The notes below the pieces were generated by a model that saw only the letters and a program-made list of their open reading frames with translations, was not told where the DNA came from and did not search any database. A program made the position numbers and the translations under genes. From Amycolatopsis sp. NBC_01480 (GTDB lineage: Bacteria > Actinomycetota > Actinomycetes > Mycobacteriales > Pseudonocardiaceae), in NCBI RefSeq assembly GCF_036227205.1, contig NZ_CP109442.1, forward strand, positions 9,858,001 to 9,922,000: DNA of 64,000 nucleotides, given 5' to 3'. The number at the start of each line of letters is the position of its first letter. The first letter of the stretch is position 1. Positions 18,035 through 26,491 of the stretch are shown in pieces.

Positions 18035-19969
18035 TCAGGGATCGACGAGCTGGACCTCGGGCGCCGGCCCGTCCGAAAGCGGAATCTGGTACCGCTGGGT
18101 CAGGTACGAGGCGATGTCGTGGAACAGCGGCCCGGCCGAGTGCCCGGCCGGCAGCGTGGTGTCCGGCGCGTCGAGCCGGATACCGACCACGAACCGCGGG
18201 TGGTCGGCGGGCAGGATGCCGGCGAAGGTGATGTTGTACAGGTGGTCGCTGTAGGCCTTGGTCCGCGGGTCCACCTGCTGGCCGGTGCCGGTCTTGCCGG
18301 AGATCTGGTACCCGTCCAGCCCGGCGCTGGGCGCGGTGCCGGCCTGCGACCCCTTGAGCCCCTTGCCGTCCTGGATCACCGCGCGCAGCATGTCGCGCAC
18401 CGTCTTGGCCGTCTGCGGGCTGACCACCTGGACGGTCTTCGGCGCGGGCTCGGGCACCAGGGTGCCGTCCGGGTTCTTCTTCGCCTTCACGATCCGGGGC
18501 TCCACGCGCAGCCCGTCGTTCGCGATCGCCTGGTACATCCCGGCCATCTGCACGACGGTCATGGACAGGCCCTGCCCGATCGGCAGGTTGCCGAACGTGG
18601 TCGGCGACCACTGGTTGCGCGCGGGCACGTAGCCGGGGCTCTCGCCCGGCAGGCCGAGCCCGGTGCGCTGGCCGATGCCGAACTTCTTCAGCAGCGCCGA
18701 GTAGCGGTCCGGGCCGACCTGCTGCGCGAGCAGCAGCGTGCCGATGTTGGACGACTTGGCGAAGATGCCCGCGGTGGTGAACGTCTGGGTGCCGTGCACC
18801 CACGCGTCGTGCACGGTGGCGTCGGCGATCTTCAGCTGGCCGGGCACCGAGGTGGTGGACGTGGGCGTGGCGACGCCGTTGTCGATCGCCGCGGTGGCGG
18901 TGACCACCTTGTTCACCGAGCCCGGCTCGAACGGCGTGGTCACCGCGCGGTCGTTGAGCAGCTCGTCCTGGAACGTGGACTGGTCGTTGGGGTTGAACGT
19001 CTTGTCGTCGGCCAGCGCGTAGACCTCGCCGGTCCGGGAGTCCATGACCACGGCCTGGCCGCCCTTGGCGTGCGAGAGCGCGACGTAGTCGCTCAGCTGC
19101 CGCTGCAGCTCGTACTGCAGGTCGGAGTCGATGGTCAGCTCGAGGTCGGAGCCCGGGATGGCGGCCTGCAGCACGTGCTCGGTGCCCGGCAGGTACAGGT
19201 TGTCGTTGCCGTTCTGGGTGTTCACGATCTCGCGGCCCGGCGTGCCCGCCAGGTCGTTGTCGCGCGACTGCTCCAGCCCGACCACGCCGTGCAGGTTGTG
19301 CTTGGAGACGTCGGGGTCGTCCATCCGCCAGTTGGCCAGCCCGACGATGTTCGACGCCAGGGTGTCGCCCGGGTACTCGCGCTTGGCCCGCTTCTCCACG
19401 CCGATCCAGGCGAACTTCTTCACGATGTCGTCGGCGGCCGAGGGCTCGACGTCGTTCACCAGGTAGGTGAACGAGCCGGGCTTGTGCAGCAGCGTCAGCA
19501 GCTCCTGCTCGGTGATCAGGTTCGGCACCTTCGACGAGATGTACTTGGCCGCCGAGGTGACCTCGGTTTCGAAGTTCCGCCCCTTGGTGGGGTTCTTCGC
19601 GGCGTAGTCGTCCATCGCCTTGTGCAGCGCCTTGAGGTTCACCGACAGCGTGCGCGTCTCGACGCTGAAGGCGAGCTTGGCGCCATTACGGTCCACAATG
19701 GACCCGCGCTGGGCCGGGATGTCGATGGTGAGCGTGCGCTGCCGCTCGGCCGCGGCCGAGAGCGTCGGCGCCTCGAACCACTGCACCTGCACCAGTTTCC
19801 CGCCCGCGATCACCATCAGCGCGACCAGCAGCAGCCGCACGGCGGAGAACCGGCCGCGGTGCCCGCCGTTGCCGCGCTTGGCGACCGCGCGGCGGGTGCC
19901 CGCGGCGTAGGTGCGCCGCGCGCTGCCCGCCGCGCGCGCCCGCGCCTGGCTCGAACGTCCTGCCGGCAT
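18035..19969 (-). CDS. ftsI: FtsI/PbpB, septal penicillin-binding protein (class B transpeptidase)
   Basis: 644-residue class B PBP that cross-links septal peptidoglycan. A basic cytoplasmic tail (1-43) is followed by one membrane span (about 45-62), a dimerisation/pedestal region starting at IPAQRGSIVDRNG (84-96) and the transpeptidase domain. Active-site motifs are SxxK at Ser351-Lys354 (EPGSVNKV), SxN at 406-408 (SSN) and KTG at 559-561. The ATG overlaps the ftsL stop by one base (TGATG); a GTG one codon upstream is the alternative. FtsW, its glycosyltransferase partner, is encoded in the same cluster. Confidence 0.95.
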   Translation of the reverse strand: MPAGRSSQARARAAGSARRTYAAGTRRAVAKRGNGGHRGRFSAVRLLLVALMVIAGGKLVQVQWFEAPTLSAAAERQRTLTIDIPAQRGSIVDRNGAKLAFSVETRTLSVNLKALHKAMDDYAAKNPTKGRNFETEVTSAAKYISSKVPNLITEQELLTLLHKPGSFTYLVNDVEPSAADDIVKKFAWIGVEKRAKREYPGDTLASNIVGLANWRMDDPDVSKHNLHGVVGLEQSRDNDLAGTPGREIVNTQNGNDNLYLPGTEHVLQAAIPGSDLELTIDSDLQYELQRQLSDYVALSHAKGGQAVVMDSRTGEVYALADDKTFNPNDQSTFQDELLNDRAVTTPFEPGSVNKVVTATAAIDNGVATPTSTTSVPGQLKIADATVHDAWVHGTQTFTTAGIFAKSSNIGTLLLAQQVGPDRYSALLKKFGIGQRTGLGLPGESPGYVPARNQWSPTTFGNLPIGQGLSMTVVQMAGMYQAIANDGLRVEPRIVKAKKNPDGTLVPEPAPKTVQVVSPQTAKTVRDMLRAVIQDGKGLKGSQAGTAPSAGLDGYQISGKTGTGQQVDPRTKAYSDHLYNITFAGILPADHPRFVVGIRLDAPDTTLPAGHSAGPLFHDIASYLTQRYQIPLSDGPAPEVQLVDP

Positions 19970-20673
19970 CACTGTCCCCCTTGGCCCGCGGTGTCGGCCG
20001 GCACCGCGGGCTGGTCACCTTCGATCGGGGCGCCGCCCTGCGTCCCGGCCGCCGGGGCGACCGGCGGCGCGACGGGCGCCGGGGTGTCCTGGCCCTGCGC
20101 CTTCTGCGGCTGGCCGACCAGCGTGGTCTTGCCGTCCGGGCCGACGACCAGGCGCGCCGGGTCGCCGCCGGGCACCATGCCCAGCTGCTTCGCGGCGGGC
20201 GCGAGCGACGCGGGCGACTGCGCCTTGGCGACTTCGCGCTCGAGCCGGTCCTTGGTCTCGGCCAGGTTCGCGTTGGTGGTCCGCAGCTGCTCGAGCCGGT
20301 ACGAGTCGGCGATCGCCTGCGTGGTCAGCCAGAGCGTGGACGCGACGCCCGCGACGAGCAGCCCCATCATGATCAGCACGAACGACGCGCGCGAACGCGG
20401 CCAGCGCAGCCCGCGCTTGACCTTGGGCGTGACCTTCAGCGGCTCGGCCTTGGCCTCCGGCCGCTTCGGCCCGCGCTGCTGCAGCAGATCGGCCCGCTGG
20501 GCGCGGCGCGCGTACGCCCGCTCCGCCGCCGTGGTCCGCCCGCGCGTTCCGCGGCGTGGCGCCACTTCCGGCTGGGTGGTTTCCGGCTCCAGCTCGACCG
20601 TGGTCCCCGCCTGCTCGCGCCGGCGGGTCGCCGGCTCGCCCGAACGGCGACGGGACTTCGTGGGTGCGGTCAT
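19969..20673 (-). CDS. ftsL: FtsL-like septum formation initiator protein
   Basis: 234-residue bitopic protein. A long charged N-terminal region (1-95) precedes one membrane span (about 97-117, [20 protein letters not shown]), a short coiled-coil-like segment with leucine-rich heptads ([20 protein letters not shown]) and a Pro/Ala/Gln-rich C-terminal tail of about 60 residues. Position between rsmH and ftsI is the classical place of ftsL, and topology fits. FtsL sequences are poorly conserved, so the assignment leans on topology and position. It overlaps rsmH by 4 bp. Confidence 0.87.
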   Translation of the reverse strand: MTAPTKSRRRSGEPATRRREQAGTTVELEPETTQPEVAPRRGTRGRTTAAERAYARRAQRADLLQQRGPKRPEAKAEPLKVTPKVKRGLRWPRSRASFVLIMMGLLVAGVASTLWLTTQAIADSYRLEQLRTTNANLAETKDRLEREVAKAQSPASLAPAAKQLGMVPGGDPARLVVGPDGKTTLVGQPQKAQGQDTPAPVAPPVAPAAGTQGGAPIEGDQPAVPADTAGQGGQ

Positions 20674-21626
20674 CGCGGCTCTCCGATCCTCTGTGCTGCC
20701 CGCAGCCGCACCGAGGCGGCGCGCGGGTTGTGCTCGATCTCGCCCTCGTCGGCCTTCTCGGCTCCTCGCGTCAGGAGTTTCAGCTCCGGGCCGTGCCCGG
20801 GCAGCTCGACCGGCAGCCCCTCGGGCGTCCGGGACTTCGCCAGCGCTGCCAGCGCCTGCTTGACCAGGCGGTCCTCGAGCGACTGGTAAGACTCGACGAC
20901 GATGCGCCCGTCCATGGCGAGCGCGGACAGCGCGGCGGGCATGGCCCGGCGCAGCACCTCCAGCTCGCCGTTGACCTCGATCCGCAACGCCTGGAACGTG
21001 CGCTTGGCCGGGTGGCCGCCGGTGCGCCGGCTCGCCGCGGGCACTGCGTCGTAGAGCAGTTCGACCAGCCGCCCGCTGCGCGTGAACGGCTCCTTCTCCC
21101 GCTCGTTGACCACGGCCCGGACGATCCGCTGCGCGAACCGCTCCTCGCCGTAGTCACGCAGGATCCGGATCAGCTCGCCCGGCGCGTACGTGTTGAGCAC
21201 GTCGGCCGCGGTGAAGCCGGTGGTCGGGTCCATCCGCATGTCCAGCGGGGAGTCCTTCGAGTACGCGAAGCCGCGCTCGGCGCGGTCCAGCTGCATCGAG
21301 GACACGCCGAGGTCGAACAGGATGCCGTCCACACTGGACAGTCCGAGGCCTTCGATCGCCTCCGGGAGTCCGTCGTAGACAGTGTGGACGAAGTCGACGC
21401 GGTCACCGTGCCGCGCGAGCCGCTCACCGGAGCGCTCGAGCGCGGCGGGATCGCGGTCCAGCGCGACCAGCCGCAGGCGGGGAAAGGCTTCGAGGAGGGC
21501 GTCGGAGTGGCCGCCGAGGCCGACGGTCGCGTCCACCAGCACGGCGTCGCGATCGGCGAACGCGGGGGTGAACAGCTCGATGATCCGGTCCAGCAGTACC
21601 GGAACGTGCTCGTGCCCGGTCGTCAT
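20670..21626 (-). CDS. rsmH: 16S rRNA (cytosine(1402)-N(4))-methyltransferase RsmH (MraW)
   Basis: 318-residue SAM-dependent methyltransferase modifying C1402 of 16S rRNA. N-terminal [13 protein letters not shown] is typical, then the SAM motif [18 protein letters not shown], the [20 protein letters not shown] motif and the [18 protein letters not shown] and [13 protein letters not shown] stretches. It is preceded by a 217-bp leader containing a large stem-loop that matches the placement of the actinobacterial mraW RNA motif. Confidence 0.95.
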   Translation of the reverse strand: MTTGHEHVPVLLDRIIELFTPAFADRDAVLVDATVGLGGHSDALLEAFPRLRLVALDRDPAALERSGERLARHGDRVDFVHTVYDGLPEAIEGLGLSSVDGILFDLGVSSMQLDRAERGFAYSKDSPLDMRMDPTTGFTAADVLNTYAPGELIRILRDYGEERFAQRIVRAVVNEREKEPFTRSGRLVELLYDAVPAASRRTGGHPAKRTFQALRIEVNGELEVLRRAMPAALSALAMDGRIVVESYQSLEDRLVKQALAALAKSRTPEGLPVELPGHGPELKLLTRGAEKADEGEIEHNPRAASVRLRAAQRIGEPR

Positions 21627-21659
21627 GGCTTCTCCCCCCTTCCGTGTGCTGCTACCCCG

Positions 21660-21780
21660 GGGAAGATGCGGCGGATGCCGTCAGGTCCCTGTCCGCCCGC
21701 TTGCTGACCTGGCACCGGGGAAGGTGCGCCAGGGCCAAAGAGCGGACAGAGGCCTCACGGCATCCGCGGTGGGCGGCGTC
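21660..21780 (-). ncRNA. Structured 5' leader of rsmH (mraW RNA-type element)
   Basis: Between mraZ and rsmH, an arm at 21671-21696 (GCGGATGCCG...GTCCGC) pairs with 21742-21767 (GCGGAC...GGCATCCGC) over about 26 bp with a few mismatches. Inside it, CCTGGCACC (21708-21716) pairs with GGT and GCCAGG (21723-21733, with a 2-nt bulge) around the loop GGGGAA. The mraW RNA motif is a known structured element upstream of mraW in Actinobacteria; identity here is by position and architecture, not by a covariance search. It may control read-through from mraZ into rsmH. Confidence 0.7.
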
Positions 21781-21843
21781 CGGCGGCGCGGCCACGGCCT
21801 ACCTTCGTCCCCCGACGACGCAGGTGCTCCGTTGGCTGCGTCC

Positions 21844-22275
21844 CTAGAAGACGCCCGGTAGAACTTCCTCTCGAGCCTTCGCGTAGCTGTCCTCGTGTTC
21901 GTCCAGGTAGCCCTGCCACGCTTGGGCGTCCCAGATTTCCAGCCGGGTGATCGCACCGATCACCACGCATTCCTTGTTGAGCCCGGCATAGCGCCGGAGC
22001 TCGGACGCGATCGCGATGCGCCCCTGCCCGTCCGGGCGTTGTTCGTCGGTTCCGGCGAACAGGTAGCGCTGGTAGGCCCGGACCGCCTCGTTGGTGAACG
22101 GGGCGTCGGCGACCTTCCGAGCCATCTGCTCGAACTCGGCGCGGGGGAAGACGAAGAGGCAGTGGTCCTGCCCCTTGGTGATCATCAGCCCGCCGGCCAA
22201 GGCGTCGCGGAACTTCGCGGGAAGCGTGAGCCGCCCCTTGTCGTCCAGCTTCGGGGTGTGGGTGCCGAGGAACAT
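21844..22275 (-). CDS. mraZ: Transcriptional regulator MraZ
   Basis: 143-residue protein with two SpoVT/AbrB-like swapped-hairpin repeats, first [20 protein letters not shown] with the DxKGR motif at about 11-15, second around [15 protein letters not shown] (about 85-99). MraZ forms ring-shaped oligomers that bind tandem TGGGN boxes spaced 10 bp apart and regulate the dcw operon. Four such boxes overlap the promoter of this gene (22345-22379), so autoregulation is readable from the DNA. The ATG has a strong GGGAGGTGG ribosome-binding site. Confidence 0.95.
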   Translation of the reverse strand: MFLGTHTPKLDDKGRLTLPAKFRDALAGGLMITKGQDHCLFVFPRAEFEQMARKVADAPFTNEAVRAYQRYLFAGTDEQRPDGQGRIAIASELRRYAGLNKECVVIGAITRLEIWDAQAWQGYLDEHEDSYAKAREEVLPGVF

Positions 22276-22344
22276 CGGCTTCCACCTCCCTACCGGCTCC
22301 GGCTTGGCGAACCACGCCGGCCCCGGCTACGGGGCTCCCTTCTG

Positions 22345-22379
22345 CCCCACTAGCCACCACCGTACCCCACTTTTCACCA
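22345..22379 (-). promoter_or_regulatory. MraZ operator: four 10-bp-spaced TGGKG boxes
   Basis: On the minus strand TGGTG, TGGGG, TGGTG and TGGGG begin at 22379, 22369, 22359 and 22349, exactly 10 bp apart. This is the layout bound by MraZ rings. The boxes overlap the spacer and -10 of the promoter just below, as expected for autorepression. Confidence 0.8.
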
Positions 22380-22386
22380 CAGTCAA
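22359..22386 (-). promoter_or_regulatory. Promoter of the dcw cluster (mraZ promoter)
   Basis: On the minus strand, -35 TTGACT (22386-22381) and -10 TACGGT (22364-22359) with a 16-nt spacer fit a housekeeping sigma-70-type promoter. It is about 85 bp from the mraZ ATG and is covered by the MraZ boxes. Confidence 0.7.
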
Positions 22387-22442
22387 CGCGACAAACGCGT
22401 CCACCACTCCGTCGTGTCTGTCGTTTACGCAGGTCAGCGCGG

Positions 22443-22666
22443 TGGGTGCAGGTGGGGGGCCAGTGGGGGCCCGTGGCCAAGATCCCCCGCTGCGGGGGCG
22501 CCGGGCAACCGAGGGAGGCGGTCGGACGTCCAGATTTCGTCCGCGTGAGGACCGTTCCGCCCGGATTCGGGGCCTTGGTGGGGCTTGGTGGGGATCCGGG
22601 TGGGGGCGCGTGGGGACCGCGGTGGGGGTTGGTGGGGAAGGCGGTGGGGGCGGGTGGGGGCAGCCG
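22443..22666 (+). repeat. TGGGG repeat array upstream of the dcw promoter
   Basis: This is the rest of the 483-bp gene-free gap between mraZ and the EspG-like gene. On the plus strand TGGGG begins at 22579, 22589, 22601, 22611, 22623, 22633, 22645 and 22655: alternating steps of 10 and 12 bp, so four 22-bp units each holding a pair spaced 10 bp. A more degenerate set lies at 22443 (TGGGT), 22453, 22464 and 22474 (TGGCC), also in 10-bp pairs. Spacing within pairs equals the MraZ box period, but the orientation is opposite to the promoter boxes. No ORF with coding character spans it. Confidence 0.85.
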
Positions 22667-22758
22667 CCCTCAGCGTTGGCGAGACCGGTCCGGCGGGGAC
22701 GAATGCACCCGCTTCACCGCACCGCTGCCCGGGTCGGCTCCCCCGCCGCCGGGGAACC

Positions 22759-23547
22759 TCAGTCCACGGAGAACAGTCCGGCGACGCGCTCGGCCAGCCG
22801 GCCGCCGTCGACCGGCGAGACGTTCACCCATTCCTGCCCGCCCCGGCCCGCCGAGGTGGTCGCGCAGTAGGCGCCGAGGTCGGTGTCGAACCAGGTCAGC
22901 CCGCCGACCCGGGCCACCTTCCCGTCCCCGCCCCGCGCGTAGGCACTGAACTGCCCCGCCGCGTAAACCGGCCGGGCCTGAATGGCCAGCACCTCCCGGA
23001 CCTGAGCCGCCGACGCCGCCGAGGTGCCCGGCCCGTCCGCGGACGCCGCGGCCTCGGCCGACCGGGCGCCGCGCCCGCCGGACGACGGGTCCCCGGCTCC
23101 CGCGAGCGTCCCGGCCGGCAGGCTCACGCCGTAGCCCGGCCCGGCCCCGAGTTCCGGCAGCACCTCGACGATCGCCGTGCCCAGCTCGCCGCTGCGGATC
23201 CCGCTCAACGCGATCGTCTGCGAGGGCTGCACGGCCAGCACCCCGGACCGCCCGCGCACCGCGGCCACCGCGCGGAACGGGACCTCCGCCGTCATGTCCA
23301 CCAGCGCTTCACAGGCCACGAACTGCTCGGCGCCGTCCAGTAATCGCAGCCGGTGCTCCAGCGCCGGATCCAGCGCGGCGCCGTCGAACAGCCCGCGCTC
23401 GCCCAGGTTCCGGTAGACCTCGGCGCGGATCACGGCGCGTTCGTCCTCAGTGGACCCGACGCTGCGCACGGCCAGCGGCACCGGCGGCCGGCCGAGCCCG
23501 AGGTCGGTCCACAGCACGTCGAACGCCGACGCGGAGACCCGGATCAA
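22759..23547 (-). CDS. ESX secretion-associated protein, EspG family
   Basis: 262-residue protein resembling EspG, the cytoplasmic chaperone that binds PE/PPE-type substrates of type VII (ESX) secretion. Recognisable family features are the N-terminal FDVLWTDLGLGRPPVPL, the central ALVDMTAEVPFRAVAAVRGRSGVLAVQ and the C-terminal GGLTWFDTDLGAYCATTSAGRGG. The start is TTG, overlapping the stop of the PPE-like gene (TTGA), so the chaperone is translated with its probable client. No ESX core genes (eccB-E, mycP) are present nearby. Confidence 0.8.
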   Translation of the reverse strand: MIRVSASAFDVLWTDLGLGRPPVPLAVRSVGSTEDERAVIRAEVYRNLGERGLFDGAALDPALEHRLRLLDGAEQFVACEALVDMTAEVPFRAVAAVRGRSGVLAVQPSQTIALSGIRSGELGTAIVEVLPELGAGPGYGVSLPAGTLAGAGDPSSGGRGARSAEAAASADGPGTSAASAAQVREVLAIQARPVYAAGQFSAYARGGDGKVARVGGLTWFDTDLGAYCATTSAGRGGQEWVNVSPVDGGRLAERVAGLFSVD

Positions 23548-24113
23548 GCCGGCCCCAGCTCCGGGGCCACCGGGAACACCACCCGCGGCACCAGGCCGTG
23601 CAGCGCGGTGTCCCGGGTGTGCAGCACGTCGATCGCCTTCTGCCGCGCCGCTTCGGCTTCCGCGCGGCGCGCGTCCATCACGGCCGACAGCCCGGCGAGC
23701 GCCAGCACGTTCCCGCTCGCCGCGGCCGAGCGGAGCATCGCCGCCGGGTCGTACGCCACCGGCGGCGGCATGTCCGCGCGGGCCCGCGCGGCAACCTCGG
23801 CCTGGCCCGCCACCGACTCGCCGACCACGCCCGCCACCGCGGCCGAGTCGCCGAGCCAGGTCGCGGCCCGGCCCAGCACCGCGCGCATCGCGTCACCGGC
23901 TTCGCCCTGCCACGACTCCTGGCTGCCGGTGACCAATGACGTCAGCTCGGCGGTGGAATCGCGGAACCGGCGCGACAGCTCGGTCCAGCGCGCGCCGGCC
24001 TCGCCGGCCGACACCGGGTCGTTGCCCTGCTCGACCTGGGCGGCCAGGGCCTCGTGGCTGTAGGACTCGTACCGGGCCGTCGGCTCCGGGACGGCCGGCT
24101 CTGCAGCGGACAC
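23544..24113 (-). CDS. PPE-like / WXG-type ESX-associated protein
   Basis: 189-residue helical protein with a central WxG turn (SQESWQGEAGDAMRAVLG, about 66-83) between two long helical arms, the architecture of WXG100 and PPE-domain substrates of type VII secretion. The second arm is rich in Ala and charged residues (MDARRAEAEAARQKAIDVL). GTG start; the stop overlaps the EspG-like start, and that pairing supports a substrate-chaperone relation. The lack of a PPE tripeptide at the N-terminus makes 'PPE-like' a fold-level label only. Confidence 0.7.
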   Translation of the reverse strand: MSAAEPAVPEPTARYESYSHEALAAQVEQGNDPVSAGEAGARWTELSRRFRDSTAELTSLVTGSQESWQGEAGDAMRAVLGRAATWLGDSAAVAGVVGESVAGQAEVAARARADMPPPVAYDPAAMLRSAAASGNVLALAGLSAVMDARRAEAEAARQKAIDVLHTRDTALHGLVPRVVFPVAPELGPA

Positions 24114-24171
24114 GGCACACCTTCCGTTTCGCGGGACAGCGGATCAGCGGGGATCGCGGGAATCAGCGGGG

Positions 24172-24741
24172 TCAGGGCAGCTTGGGCTCCACCAGCCCGG
24201 CCACGGTGGTGGCCCGGCTGCAGGCGAGGGTGCTGTCGGAGAAGGTCGAGTTGCTGACGTCCACCTGCACGCTCGCGGAGCCGCCGACGCCGAGCAGCAC
24301 CGCGCACGTGCCGTCGGCGGCCCTGCGGTCCACCAGCTGCACCGCCTGGTGCGTGCCCACCTTCTTCTTGGTGCGGGTGCCCTTCGAGACGTCGAGGTTG
24401 GCCAGCCCGGCGTTCTCGTCGAGCGTGACGGTGACGCCGAAGGTGGCCGGCACGGTCCAGTCGCAGGCCCGCGCTTCACCGATCGTCTTCGGCTTGCCCA
24501 GCTGCGTCAGCCCGGCCGTCGAACGGTCCGACGGCGAAAGCAGCGCGCACGGGTCGAGCTGGGCCAGCGACGCCGGGGCGGCGGTCGTGCCGCTCTGGGG
24601 AGCTGTCCGGGGCGCCGCGCCTTCGGGCGAGGGCGACGCGTGGGCGGCCATCGCGTTCTGGCTCGCGGGCATCCGGGCGCCGCAGGCGGCGAGCACGAGC
24701 AGCGCGGGGACCAGCAGGAGGAACGTCTTGCGCTCAGCCAC
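24172..24741 (-). CDS. DUF3558 lipoprotein
   Basis: 189-residue lipoprotein. A signal peptide with a lipobox (LLVLAAC, Cys20) precedes a Ser/Thr/Pro linker and the DUF3558 domain from about residue 60 (LDPCALLSPSDRSTAGLTQL ... ARACDWTVPATFGVTVTLDE). The domain is common in Pseudonocardiaceae, anchored outside the membrane, and of unknown function. The GTG start overlaps the WXG-like gene upstream by 8 bp, so it belongs to this ESX-associated set. Confidence 0.85.
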   Translation of the reverse strand: MAERKTFLLLVPALLVLAACGARMPASQNAMAAHASPSPEGAAPRTAPQSGTTAAPASLAQLDPCALLSPSDRSTAGLTQLGKPKTIGEARACDWTVPATFGVTVTLDENAGLANLDVSKGTRTKKKVGTHQAVQLVDRRAADGTCAVLLGVGGSASVQVDVSNSTFSDSTLACSRATTVAGLVEPKLP

Positions 24742-25111
24742 CGGAGCAGTCCACCCCGCCGGCCGCGTTCTGGTCCTCGTCCTGGTACTTGGCCAGCGCG
24801 CCGGCGATCCGCCGCTTGAGGCCCTCGAGCTCCTTGCCGAACGACGTGAGCTGCTCGACGGCCGAGCCCTCGCCGCCGCTCATGCCGTACTTGGCCATGA
24901 AGTCGCCGACCTCGCTCGCGTAGCCGCTGCCGAGCGGCACCGAGCGGCCGAGCACCTTGGCCTCGCGCACCATCTCGCCGACCACGTCCTGCAGCGCGCC
25001 GAGCTTCGCGTACGTGTCGGTGGCCAGTTCCGGCGCCACGGCGAAGCCGCCGCGGCCGGAGCCGGTCAGGCCCGGCACGTCGGGCAGCGGTGCGGCCCCC
25101 ACCTCGCTCAT
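24734..25111 (-). CDS. Small ESX-associated WXG100-like protein, function unknown
   Basis: 125-residue mostly helical protein without a signal peptide. It contains a helical stretch (ATDTYAKLGALQDVVGEMVREA), a glycine-rich turn (MSGGEGSAVEQL) in place of a WxG, and a second helix (GKELEGLKRRIAGALAKYQDE). Size and context suggest an ESX-type helical-hairpin protein. It is the first gene of the leftward set WXG-like, DUF3558, PPE-like, EspG-like. No specific function can be assigned. Confidence 0.62.
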   Translation of the reverse strand: MSEVGAAPLPDVPGLTGSGRGGFAVAPELATDTYAKLGALQDVVGEMVREAKVLGRSVPLGSGYASEVGDFMAKYGMSGGEGSAVEQLTSFGKELEGLKRRIAGALAKYQDEDQNAAGGVDCSGG

Positions 25112-25287
25112 GTGCGGTTACGCCTCTCCGTAGTCGAGCGACCTCGGTTTCGGAGCATACGTCAGAGCGGTGCGTCAGCGGGAGCACCCGAAAACGCGGG
25201 ACCGCTCACCCGAACGGCGCAACCAAGGCCGTGGCGGAGCGTCATCAAGAGGTGTTCGCGGGGTTGCGCCGCCGAGTTCGCCCAGGT

Positions 25288-25316
25288 TTGACACACTGAG
25301 GAGAAGGCTGATCGCT
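25288..25316 (+). promoter_or_regulatory. Possible promoter of the moxR operon
   Basis: A consensus -35 TTGACA lies at 25288-25293 in the 272-bp gap between the ESX set and moxR. The matching -10 at 17-nt spacing (ATCGCT) is weak, so only the -35 is convincing. The rest of the gap shows nothing else recognisable. Confidence 0.35.
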
Positions 25317-25383
25317 GCGTGGACAGCGAGCGACCCGGCGGAGCCGGTGAAACCCGCACAGCCATGCGCCACCAGGAGGACGA

Positions 25384-26463
25384 GTGACGTCGAGAATCCA
25401 GTCCGCTTCCCCCGCCGGAACACCGGGCGAGGGCACCGGGCAACCCGCCTATCCGGCGGGGGACGCCCCGATCGGGCGACAGAACGGCTACGCACCGAGA
25501 GCCTCCCTCGACGAGCTGCACGACACGGCCCGCCGGATCGCGGCGAACGTCGAGCGGGTGCTGGTCGGCAAGCCCGACGTCATCCGGATCGCCTTGGTGA
25601 CGCTGCTGGCCGAGGGCCACCTGCTCGTCGAAGACGTGCCGGGTGTCGGCAAGACCTCGCTGGCCAAGGCGCTCGCGCGGTCGATCGACTGCACCGTGAG
25701 CCGCGTCCAGTTCACTCCGGACCTGCTGCCCAGCGACGTCACCGGCGTCTCCATCTACAACCGGCAGACCGGCGAGTTCGAGTTCCGCCCCGGCCCGGTG
25801 TTCGCGAACATCGTGGTCGGCGACGAGATCAACCGGGCCTCGCCGAAGACGCAGTCGGCGCTGCTCGAATGCATGGAAGAGCACCAGGTCACAGTCGACA
25901 CGAGCACGTACACGCTCGGCGAGCCGTTCATGGTGATCGCCACGCAGAACCCGATCGAGATGGAGGGCACGTACGCGCTGCCCGAAGCCCAGCGCGACCG
26001 GTTCACCGCGCGGGTGTCCATCGGCTACCCCGACCAGCAGGCCGAGCTGGCCATGGTCGACGAGCACTCCGGGCACAACCCGATGGCGGACCTGGGCCCG
26101 GTGTCCGACGGCGAGACGGTCAAGCGGCTGATCGAGACGGTCCGCGCGATCCACATGGCCCCGGAGGTCCGCCGGTACGCGGTGGACCTGGCCGCCGCGA
26201 CCCGCCAGGTGCCGGAAATCCGGCTCGGCGCCTCTCCCCGCGCGACGCTGCACCTGGTGCGGGCCGCGCGGGCGCAGGCCGCGCTGTCCGGGCGGGAGTA
26301 CGTGGTCCCGGACGACCTGCACACGGTCGCCGTGCCCGTGCTGGCGCACCGGCTGGTGCTCACCACCGAGGCGCACGCGGCCCGCCGGTCGGCCACCGAC
26401 GTGGTGCGCGCCGTGCTCCACCGCGTCCCCGTCCCGCAGGGCTCGGCCGGGACCCGGCAGTAG
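25384..26463 (+). CDS. MoxR-family AAA+ ATPase
   Basis: 359-residue AAA+ ATPase of the MoxR group, usually acting as a chaperone with the DUF58 protein encoded next. After a disordered N-terminus (1-45) come Walker A (DVPGVGKTSLAKAL, about 84-97), Walker B (VVGDEINRASPKTQSALLE, about 144-162) and sensor motifs (VIATQNPIEMEGTYALPEAQ). The GTG start follows AGGAGGA at 25374-25380. moxR-DUF58-transglutaminase is a recurrent operon; in actinobacteria its substrate is unknown. Confidence 0.9.
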   Translation: MTSRIQSASPAGTPGEGTGQPAYPAGDAPIGRQNGYAPRASLDELHDTARRIAANVERVLVGKPDVIRIALVTLLAEGHLLVEDVPGVGKTSLAKALARSIDCTVSRVQFTPDLLPSDVTGVSIYNRQTGEFEFRPGPVFANIVVGDEINRASPKTQSALLECMEEHQVTVDTSTYTLGEPFMVIATQNPIEMEGTYALPEAQRDRFTARVSIGYPDQQAELAMVDEHSGHNPMADLGPVSDGETVKRLIETVRAIHMAPEVRRYAVDLAAATRQVPEIRLGASPRATLHLVRAARAQAALSGREYVVPDDLHTVAVPVLAHRLVLTTEAHAARRSATDVVRAVLHRVPVPQGSAGTRQ

Positions 26464-26491
26464 CCCGAACCCCAGAAGCAGAAAGAACCGC

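Noticed and set aside
17855..20863. A 1002-codon open frame on the plus strand opposite ftsI/ftsL/murE
   Set aside because: It is the antisense shadow of genuine genes in GC-rich DNA: composition is Arg/Val/Gly/His repeats without any domain, and the minus strand encodes complete FtsI and FtsL with all motifs.
22443..22666. CRISPR-like array
   Set aside because: Units are 22 bp with no unique spacers of constant length and no cas genes; the pattern is a 10/12-bp word repeat.
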